The translations under genes and the position numbers were made by a program. Of a DNA stretch of 22,190 nucleotides, positions 14,699 to 20,736 are shown piece after piece. Origin of the DNA: Nocardioides sp. (lineage in GTDB: Bacteria > Actinomycetota > Actinomycetes > Propionibacteriales > Nocardioidaceae). The DNA lies in the NCBI GenBank assembly GCA_029264225.1, contig JARICB010000285.1:1-22190 (forward strand), given 5' to 3'. The notes under the pieces are model-generated. The model saw nothing but the letters and a program-made list of their open reading frames with translations, ran no database searches and had not been told where the DNA came from. Position 1 is the stretch's first letter. Each line of letters begins with the position of its first letter.

Positions 14699-15706
14699 TC
14701 AGCGCGCGAGCAGTCGGGCGGCGTCGGCGGCCCAGTAGGTAAGGATTACGTCCGCACCGGCCCGCCGGATGGACATCAGGGTCTCCAGCACTGCTGCGTC
14801 GCGGTCGATCCAGCCATGGGCGGCGGCGGCCTCGACCATCGCGTATTCGCCGGAGATGTTGTAGGCCGCGACCGGCACGTCGACGGCCTCACGCACGCGG
14901 CGTACGACGTCGAGGTAGGCCAGCGCGGGCTTGACCATCACGATGTCGGCGCCCTGCGCCACATCCAACAGCGCCTCGCGGACGCCCTCGCGAGCGTTGG
15001 CGGGATCCTGCTGGTAGGTACTGCGGTCGCCTTCGAGGGTGGAGTTCACGGCGTCGCGGAACGGGCCGTAGAACGCGGAGGCGTACTTCGCCGAATAGGC
15101 CAGGATCGAGACGCCGGAGAACTCCGCGGCGTCCAGTGCATGCCGGATCACCTCGACCTGACCGTCCATCATCCCGCTCGGGGCGACCATGTCGACGCCG
15201 GCCTCGGCATGGGCCAGGGCCATCTCGGCGTAGGCCGCCAGTGTCTTGTCGTTGTCGACCTGCCCGTCGGTGCTCAGCAGTCCGCAGTGTCCGTGGTCGG
15301 TGAACTCGTCAAGGCACAGGTCGCTCATCACGGTCAGCGACTCACCCACCTCGGCGACCACATCGTTGATCGCCAGGTTGAGGATCCCCGCGGGGTCGAC
15401 GGCACCGCTGCCGGTGGCGTCCTTGACGAGCGGGATGCCGAAGAGCATCACGCCGCCGAGTCCCAGAGCCGCCGCCTCGGCGACCGCAGCCCGCAGGGAG
15501 TCGCGACTGTGCTGGACCACGCCCGGCATCGAGGGGATCGGTGCCGGCTCGCTGAGACCTTCGCGGACGAACATCGGCAGCACCAGCTGGCTGGCGTGCA
15601 CCTGAGTCTCACCGACGAGACGACGCAATGCCGGGGTGCGCCGCAGCCGCCGCGGCCGGATCAGCGGCCCGACGACGTCCTGCGGCTCCAGCCCGGCAGT
15701 GCTCAC
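14699..15706 (-). CDS. hemB: HemB, porphobilinogen synthase (delta-aminolevulinic acid dehydratase)
   Basis: This cytoplasmic enzyme condenses two 5-aminolevulinate molecules to porphobilinogen. It has 335 residues, full length. The two active-site lysines are present: Lys207 in AYSAKYASAFYGPFRDA and Schiff-base Lys259 in IVMVKPALAYLD. The metal-site loop reads SDLCLDEFTDHGHCG (128-142), with Cys131 and Cys141 but Asp133 in place of the middle Cys of zinc enzymes. GTG at 15706 overlaps the hemD stop as GTGA. It is the last gene of the rex operon and is convergent with the lytic transglycosylase gene, whose stop is only 15 nt away, leaving no room for a private terminator. Confidence 0.96.
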   Translation of the reverse strand: MSTAGLEPQDVVGPLIRPRRLRRTPALRRLVGETQVHASQLVLPMFVREGLSEPAPIPSMPGVVQHSRDSLRAAVAEAAALGLGGVMLFGIPLVKDATGSGAVDPAGILNLAINDVVAEVGESLTVMSDLCLDEFTDHGHCGLLSTDGQVDNDKTLAAYAEMALAHAEAGVDMVAPSGMMDGQVEVIRHALDAAEFSGVSILAYSAKYASAFYGPFRDAVNSTLEGDRSTYQQDPANAREGVREALLDVAQGADIVMVKPALAYLDVVRRVREAVDVPVAAYNISGEYAMVEAAAAHGWIDRDAAVLETLMSIRRAGADVILTYWAADAARLLAR

Positions 15707-17376
15707 TTCGCGCGGGCCTTGCGCCGGGCGGTGGGCTTGCGTTCACTCGGCTTGGTGACCGGCTCACCCGCCTCCAGCAGGCCCAGGCGACGGGCGGCCC
15801 CGAAGTCGGCCAACGCGTCGACGAGCACCTCGGCGTCGGGCTTCGAGGCCAGCACGTCGACCCGCAGGCCGTGCTCCTCGGCCGTCTTGGCCGTGGCCGG
15901 CCCGATCACCGCGATGATCGTCGAGGGGTGCGGCTTGCCGGCGATGCCGACCAGGTTGCGCACCGTCGATGACGAGGTGAACACGACGGCGTCGAACTTG
16001 CCCGTCTTGATCGCATCGCGTGTTTCGGCCGGCGGTGGGGTGGCACGCACCGTCCGGTAGGCCGTAACGTCGTCGCACTCCCAGCCGAGGTCGATCAGAC
16101 CGGCGACGAGGGTCTCGGTCGCAATATCTGCGCGGGGCAGGAAGACCCGGTTGATCGGGTCGAGCACGTCGTCGTAGGGCGGCCAGTCGGCCAGTAGGCC
16201 GGCAGCCGACTGCTCACCGGTCGGGATCAGGTCGGAGCGCAGGCCCCAGGCAGCGATCGCCTCGGCCGTCTTGTCGCCGACGGCGGCGATCTTCAGCCCG
16301 GAGAAGGCACGCGCGTCCAGGCCGTACTCCTCGAACTTCTCCCGGACCGCCTTGACCGCGTTGACCGAGGTGAAGGCGATCCACTCGTAGCGACCCTCCA
16401 CCAGACCGCGCACGGCCTTGTCCATCTGGAGCGGGTTGCGGGGCGGCTCGACCGAGATGGTGGGGACCTCCTCGGGTACGGCGCCGAATTCGCGCACGCG
16501 CCGTGAGAGCGAACCGGCCTGCTCCTTGGTGCGCGGGACGAGCACTCGCCAGCCGAAGAGCGGCTTGGTCTCGAACCACGACAGCGTCTCGCGCAGGTCG
16601 ACGACTCGGCCGATCACGGTAATCGCCGGCGGGGCGACCCGCGCAGCGCGGGCATCGGCGGCGATGTTGGACAGCGTCGAGATGACGGTCGCCTGCTCGG
16701 TGGTGGTACCGACCCGGGTCATGGCGACCGGGGTGTCTCCCGAGCGGCCCGCAGCCATCAGCGCGGCAGCCGTCTCACCGATGGAGCCGACCCCGGAAAG
16801 CAGCACCAGAGTGCGGTCGTCGGCGTACTGGCTCCAGTTGACCTTCGGGCCGCAGGTGACCACGGCCATCTCGCGGTGGTCCTTCGTGGTCAACGGGATG
16901 CCTGCGTAGGCGGGCACCGCGGAGACCGACGAAACGCCGGGCACGATGTCGAAGCCGACTCCGGCCTTGACGCAGGCCTGCGCCTCCTCGGGACCCGAGG
17001 CGTAGAGGAAGGGGTCGCCGGTCATCAGGCGCACTACACGGAACTTCTTGCCGTGCTTGACCACGACCCGCGCACGCGCGGCGTGGGTCAGCGGCTGGCC
17101 GTCCTCACCGAAGCCGCCGTCGACGAGCGTCGGGCCGTCCTCGGTGACGTCAACGAGCTCGCGCACCATGGCAAGGTGCTCGGGCGCTTCGGTCACGATC
17201 ACCTCGGCGGCACGCAGCAACTCGACTGCACGCAGTGTCATCAGTCCCGGGTCACCCGGACCGCTGCCGACGAAGGACACCCACCCGCGCGGGAGAGTTG
17301 TCGTGGGGTCCCCTGCGGGGGTACCCGTTTCGGTGCCGGCCTGAGTGCCGGTCTGGGGGCGCTGTACTCGCGTCAT
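15703..17376 (-). CDS. hemD: Fused uroporphyrinogen-III C-methyltransferase-like / uroporphyrinogen-III synthase
   Basis: This is a two-domain protein of 557 residues. After a Thr/Gly-rich linker (1-30), a tetrapyrrole methylase (SUMT/CobA-type) domain spans about 32-262: VSFVGSGPGDPGLMTLRAVE, VPGVSSVSAVPAYAGIPLT and AVVTCG. A HemD domain follows at about 275-530 (WRVLVPRTKEQAGSLSRR, EWIAFTSVNAVKAV, KIAAVGDKTAEAI, VFTSSSTVRNLV), which cyclises hydroxymethylbilane to uroporphyrinogen III. The C-terminus is a Lys/Arg-rich tail. The methylase motif normally read as KGGDPFVFGRGGEE is here MTGDPFLYASGPEE (118-131), so methylation to precorrin-2 is uncertain while HemD function is likely. The fusion is common in actinobacterial haem operons, including mycobacteria. 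ATG at 17376 overlaps the hemC stop (ATGA), with GAGGA 6 nt upstream. Confidence 0.93.
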   Translation of the reverse strand: MTRVQRPQTGTQAGTETGTPAGDPTTTLPRGWVSFVGSGPGDPGLMTLRAVELLRAAEVIVTEAPEHLAMVRELVDVTEDGPTLVDGGFGEDGQPLTHAARARVVVKHGKKFRVVRLMTGDPFLYASGPEEAQACVKAGVGFDIVPGVSSVSAVPAYAGIPLTTKDHREMAVVTCGPKVNWSQYADDRTLVLLSGVGSIGETAAALMAAGRSGDTPVAMTRVGTTTEQATVISTLSNIAADARAARVAPPAITVIGRVVDLRETLSWFETKPLFGWRVLVPRTKEQAGSLSRRVREFGAVPEEVPTISVEPPRNPLQMDKAVRGLVEGRYEWIAFTSVNAVKAVREKFEEYGLDARAFSGLKIAAVGDKTAEAIAAWGLRSDLIPTGEQSAAGLLADWPPYDDVLDPINRVFLPRADIATETLVAGLIDLGWECDDVTAYRTVRATPPPAETRDAIKTGKFDAVVFTSSSTVRNLVGIAGKPHPSTIIAVIGPATAKTAEEHGLRVDVLASKPDAEVLVDALADFGAARRLGLLEAGEPVTKPSERKPTARRKARAK

Positions 17377-18317
17377 GGCTGTGTCCTCACTGGTCCTTGC
17401 ATCAAATCTGCGGCGCCGTCGGCGAGCATGTCGCTCCCGAGGCGGTGTCCGGTCTGGGCGGCCTCGGCCACAGTTCCGGTCGTGCTCATCCGTACCGACA
17501 ACGCGCCATCCGGCGAGAGTGCGATGGCCCGGATCCAGAGTTCATCTCCGTTTTCACCTTCGACCACCTCGGCCAGCGCGCCGAGCGGAGCCGAGCAGCC
17601 GGCCTCGAGCGTGGCGAGCACGGCACGTTCGGCCTCGACCGCGGCGCGGGTGGCCGGGTCTTCGAGCTGGGCCAGGTCGGCGATCAGGTCCGGGTCGTCA
17701 CTACGGCACTCGACCGCCAGCGCACCCTGACCGGGAGCGGGCAGCATCTGGAGCGGGTCGAGCACCTCGGTAGCCCGGTCGGCGAGACCGATACGGGCCA
17801 GGCCGGCCCGGGCCAGTACGACTGCGTCGCATTCACCGCTGGTGACCTTGGAGAGCCGGGTCTCGACGTTGCCCCGCAGGCCGACCACCTCAAGACCGAG
17901 GCCGAGCGCCTCGAGCTGGGCAGCACGCCTGGGTGAACCCGTTCCGACCCGGCTTCCGACCGGCAGTTCGCCCAAGGTCAGCCCGTCGCGGGCGATCACG
18001 GCGTCGCGCGGGTCCTCGCGCAGTGGTACGGCGGCCAGGCTGATGCCGTCGGCGGGTTGGGTCGGGAGGTCCTTGAGGGAGTGCACGGCCAGGTCGACCT
18101 CGCCGCGCAGCAACGCCTCACGCAAGGCACTGACGAAGACACCCGTCCCGCCAAGGCTGGCGAGAGGGGCTGCACTGACGTCGCCCTCCGTGGTGATCTC
18201 CACGAGCACTACTTCACGCCCGAGCCGCGACCGAATCAAATCGGCGACCAGCCCGGACTGGGTAGTGGCCAGCCGCGAGCGGCGGGTGCCGAGGCGCAGG
18301 GCAGGTTGACTGGTCAT
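17373..18317 (-). CDS. hemC: HemC, hydroxymethylbilane synthase
   Basis: This enzyme, also called porphobilinogen deaminase, polymerises four porphobilinogens to hydroxymethylbilane. It has 314 residues, normal length. The start LRLGTRRSRLATTQSG is typical; VHSLKDLPT holds the catalytic Asp (about 83). GTGSPRRAAQL and LRGNVETRL form the anionic substrate pocket. The dipyrromethane cofactor is attached at Cys241 in LEAGCSAPLGA. ATG at 18317 overlaps the hemA stop as ATGA, with GAGGAG about 8 nt upstream. The downstream junction with the fused hemD is the same type. No residue is missing. Confidence 0.96.
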   Translation of the reverse strand: MTSQPALRLGTRRSRLATTQSGLVADLIRSRLGREVVLVEITTEGDVSAAPLASLGGTGVFVSALREALLRGEVDLAVHSLKDLPTQPADGISLAAVPLREDPRDAVIARDGLTLGELPVGSRVGTGSPRRAAQLEALGLGLEVVGLRGNVETRLSKVTSGECDAVVLARAGLARIGLADRATEVLDPLQMLPAPGQGALAVECRSDDPDLIADLAQLEDPATRAAVEAERAVLATLEAGCSAPLGALAEVVEGENGDELWIRAIALSPDGALSVRMSTTGTVAEAAQTGHRLGSDMLADGAADLMQGPVRTQP

Positions 18318-19612
18318 GGGAGCCGCTCCTCGGGCAGGTCTGCGCGGGTCACGGCATCGACCGCTTCCGGCGCCAGGGCGAAGAGCTCGGCGAGGGCGGC
18401 CGCATAGGAGATCGCCCCCGTCTCGTTGGCGAGCTCCTTGATCCGGACGGTGGGTTTGTGGAGCAGTTTGTCGCTGACTCGTCGAACAGTGCGCAGCACT
18501 TCGGCACGCGTCGCCTCGTCCAGGTCGGGCAGCCTGCTGGCAAGGCGCTCCATCTCGGCGTCGACGACCGAGGTGGCCATCGAACGCAGAGCCACCACGG
18601 TCGGAGTGACGCTGGCCTGACGGCGCGCGGTAAGGAAGGCGTTGATCTCCTGCGCCACAATCTCGCGCACACCCGCGACATCGCGGGCCGAGTCGGAATC
18701 GCTCAGCTCGTCGGCAAGCGAGGCCAAGCCGACCAGACTCACCCCAGGCAGGGTCGCGACGTCGGGATCGACGTCATGGGGCAGCGCCAGGTCGATGATC
18801 GATAGCGGTGCGGTCGGATCGGATCGCACCGCAGCCAGCGTGTCGCGGCTGATGAGGACGCCGTTGGCGCCGGTGCACGACAAGACGATGTCGGCCGCAC
18901 CGAACTGGCGAGCCAGGTCCGAAAGCGGCAGCGAGCGGGCGTCGTACTCGCGAGCGAGCCGCTCGGCGTTGCCGCTCGTGCGGTTGACGACCGTGATCTC
19001 GCCGGCACCGAGGCGGTGGACGGTGGCCACGGCAAGGCCAGCCATCGCGCCAGCGCCGATGACCAGTACCCGGCTGCCAGCCACTGTGGCGGGGATCCGT
19101 TCGAGAGCCGCGGTCACCAACGAGGGGACGGCGTGGTCGATGTCGGTCTCGGCGTGCGAGCGCTTCCCGACCCGCAGTGCCTGCTGGAACAGCGCGTTCA
19201 GCGAGGGACCGATGCTGCCGACCTCTTGACCCAGCCGCAGCGCGTCGCGGGTCTGCGCGAGCACCTGGTTCTCCCCGATGACCATCGAGTCGAGGCCGGC
19301 GGCGACGTTGAAGAGGTGGGAGACGGCGCCCTCGTCGTAGTGGACGTAGAGGTAGGGAATCAGCTCCGCGGTGGCCTGCCCGGCGCGGTCGACCAACAGC
19401 CGCGAGACCTCGTCCACGCTGCCGTGGAACCGGTCGACCTGAGCGTAGACCTCAAGCCGGTTACAGGTGGCGATCACGGCGGCCTCGCTGACGTGGTCAC
19501 CACCCATGACGTCGGCAAGCAGTTTGGTCACGCCGTCGCTGTCGAGAGCAAGCCGTTCGAGCAGGGCGACGGGGGCGGACTTGTGGGAGACCCCGACAAC
19601 TAGAAAGCTCAT
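18314..19612 (-). CDS. hemA: HemA, glutamyl-tRNA reductase
   Basis: This NADPH-dependent enzyme reduces glutamyl-tRNA(Glu) to glutamate-1-semialdehyde, the first committed and usually controlled step of the C5 haem pathway. It has 432 residues. The N-terminal domain has VVGVSHKSAPVALLERL and the nucleophilic Cys50 in ATCNRLEVYA. GENQVLAQ (113-120) and the Rossmann motif VLVIGAGAMAG (182-192) follow, and the C-terminal dimerisation helices include KLLHKPTVRIKEL. ATG at 19612 overlaps the rex stop as ATGA, with a perfect AAGGAGG 7 nt upstream. The product, glutamate-1-semialdehyde, passes to HemL, encoded in the other minus-strand operon. Co-transcription with rex means redox control of haem entry. 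Confidence 0.96.
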   Translation of the reverse strand: MSFLVVGVSHKSAPVALLERLALDSDGVTKLLADVMGGDHVSEAAVIATCNRLEVYAQVDRFHGSVDEVSRLLVDRAGQATAELIPYLYVHYDEGAVSHLFNVAAGLDSMVIGENQVLAQTRDALRLGQEVGSIGPSLNALFQQALRVGKRSHAETDIDHAVPSLVTAALERIPATVAGSRVLVIGAGAMAGLAVATVHRLGAGEITVVNRTSGNAERLAREYDARSLPLSDLARQFGAADIVLSCTGANGVLISRDTLAAVRSDPTAPLSIIDLALPHDVDPDVATLPGVSLVGLASLADELSDSDSARDVAGVREIVAQEINAFLTARRQASVTPTVVALRSMATSVVDAEMERLASRLPDLDEATRAEVLRTVRRVSDKLLHKPTVRIKELANETGAISYAAALAELFALAPEAVDAVTRADLPEERLP

Positions 19613-20289
19613 GCGAAGGCCTCCTTGTCAGCGGCAGCAGCCGCCTTGCGTTGCACGTGATAGGCGAGGATCTGGAGTTCGATCGACAGGTCGACCTTGC
19701 GTACGTCGACGCCGTCGGGCACCGACAGCACGGTCGGTGCGAAGTTCAAGATGCTGGTGATGCCGGACTTGACCATGCGGTCGGCAACGTCCTGTGCGGC
19801 TATCGCCGGGGTGGCTATGACACCGATAGCGACACCGTGCTCGAGCGCGATCGACTCCAGTTCGTCGAAGGGGCGCACGTCTACCCCGGCAACCCTCTCT
19901 TCGTGTCGGACGGGATCGGCGTCGAGCAGGGCGACGACCCGGAAGCCGCGACTGCGGAAACCGGAGTAGTTCGCCAACGCGTGGCCCAGGTTTCCGATAC
20001 CGACGATGACTACGGGCCAGTCCTGGGTCACCCCGATCTCGCGGGCGATCTGATAACTGAGGTATTCCACGTCGTAGCCCACGCCGCGGGTGCCATAGCT
20101 ACCGAGGTAGGAGAGGTCCTTGCGCAACTTGGCGGAGTTCACGCCGGCTGCGGTCGCGAGTTCTTCCGAGGAGCAGGTCGAGATGCTCTGCTCACTCAGG
20201 GTGCTGAGGGCTCGGAGGTAGACAGGTAGCCGAGCAACAGTCGCCTCGGGGATGTCCCGGGCACTGTCAGTGGACGTCCGTGCAGTCAC
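19609..20289 (-). CDS. rex: Rex, NADH/NAD+-sensing transcriptional repressor
   Basis: This redox-sensing repressor of 226 residues binds DNA when NAD+ is high and is released by NADH. The N-terminal winged helix (about 15-72) has VARLPVYLRALS, ELATAAGVNSAKLRKDLSYL and GSYGTRGVGY. The Rossmann domain has VVIVGIGNLGHALANY (93-108) and the ALLDADP strand end. The C-terminal domain-swap helix is SIELQILAYHVQ. I chose GTG at 20289, which has GGAAAG about 8 nt upstream and gives the family's usual length. The frame also stays open upstream through the promoter, but that sequence is not protein-like. The stop overlaps hemA by 4 bp. In Streptomyces coelicolor rex likewise heads a rex-hemACD operon and represses itself. 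Confidence 0.95.
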   Translation of the reverse strand: MTARTSTDSARDIPEATVARLPVYLRALSTLSEQSISTCSSEELATAAGVNSAKLRKDLSYLGSYGTRGVGYDVEYLSYQIAREIGVTQDWPVVIVGIGNLGHALANYSGFRSRGFRVVALLDADPVRHEERVAGVDVRPFDELESIALEHGVAIGVIATPAIAAQDVADRMVKSGITSILNFAPTVLSVPDGVDVRKVDLSIELQILAYHVQRKAAAAADKEAFA

Positions 20290-20315
20290 TGCGTCTACTT
20301 TCCAGCCGCACGATC

Positions 20316-20334
20316 CCGGGTGTGGGAAACCCGG
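20316..20334 (-). other. Small hairpin in the rex 5' leader
   Basis: CCGGGT (20316-20321) and ACCCGG (20329-20334) can form a 6-bp stem with a 7-nt loop in the predicted leader of the rex mRNA, about 26 nt before the start codon. There is no U-tract, so it is not a terminator. The function is unknown and it may be chance in GC-rich DNA. Confidence 0.3.
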
Positions 20335-20355
20335 CACAGGTCGCTCGGCGCGATC

Positions 20356-20384
20356 ACTGTAGGAGTTTGTGAACGCGAGAACAA
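20356..20384 (-). promoter_or_regulatory. rex-hem operon promoter
   Basis: On the minus strand TTGTTC (20384-20379) is followed by a 17-bp spacer and TACAGT (20361-20356), a good -35/-10 pair. Transcription would start near 20349, giving a leader of about 60 nt before the rex GTG. The Rex-operator-like site covers the -35 and most of the spacer. Confidence 0.6.
20367..20384. promoter_or_regulatory. Rex operator (ROP)-like site
   Basis: TTGTGAACGCGAGAACAA matches the Rex consensus TTGTGAA-N4-TTCACAA at 11 of 14 specified positions: the first half-site is perfect, while the second keeps only its outer ACAA. It overlaps the -35 and spacer of the rex promoter, so binding would block RNA polymerase. 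This supports rex autoregulation and NADH-responsive expression of hemA, hemC, hemD and hemB. Confidence 0.7.
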
Positions 20385-20420
20385 AACGGCGACGTTCGGG
20401 GTAGCACATGTGAGAAGAGC

Positions 20421-20435
20421 CACCCGCACCGGGTG
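20421..20435 (-). terminator. Possible terminator or hairpin after the glutaredoxin-like gene
   Basis: CACCCG (20421-20426) and CGGGTG (20430-20435) form a 6-bp stem with a 3-nt loop about 40 nt beyond the glutaredoxin-like stop. On the minus strand the stem is followed by GGCTCTTCTC, only a poor T-rich tract. It may partly end transcription before the rex promoter. Confidence 0.3.
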
Positions 20436-20475
20436 CGCCACAACTTGCCTTCCCGGCCCGAGGCGGCTACGGAGT

Positions 20476-20736
20476 TCAGCCCTCGAGCGCGCTGCGGAGC
20501 CGACGCGGGTCGACGCGCCAGAAGTCGTGTTGGGCGCCGTCGACGAACGTCACCGGCACCTCGTCGCTGAACCGCTCGCGCAGCGCAGGGTCGGTATCGA
20601 TGTCCACTTCAGTGAACGACTCCCCCATCTCGGCACAGACCGCCTCGATGATCACCCGGGCTTCGTCACACAGGTGACAGGCCGCGCGGCCGTAGAGGGT
20701 GACACGTGGTTCGCCGGCGACCGGCCCGCCACTCAC
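20476..20736 (-). CDS. Glutaredoxin-like (DUF836) small thiol protein
   Basis: This 86-residue protein has a thioredoxin/glutaredoxin fold. RVTLYGRAACHLCDEARVII carries the CxxC pair Cys-His-Leu-Cys (about 20-23), and the cis-Pro region is VPVTFVDG. This matches the glutaredoxin-like DUF836 family, whose members often sit next to haem operons in actinobacteria (M. tuberculosis Rv0508 lies just upstream of hemA). The redox partner is unknown; actinobacteria use mycothiol rather than glutathione. GTG at 20736 overlaps the stop of the acyl-CoA synthetase as GTGA, and the Shine-Dalgarno sequence is weak, so coupling is likely. It is separated from rex by 186 bp containing the rex promoter. Confidence 0.85.
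   Translation of the reverse strand: MSGGPVAGEPRVTLYGRAACHLCDEARVIIEAVCAEMGESFTEVDIDTDPALRERFSDEVPVTFVDGAQHDFWRVDPRRLRSALEG

Noticed and set aside
20320..20340. A second Rex-like TGTG...CACA pair in the rex leader.
   Set aside because: The half-sites are 10 nt apart instead of the 8 expected for a Rex box, and the flanking AA/TT are absent.
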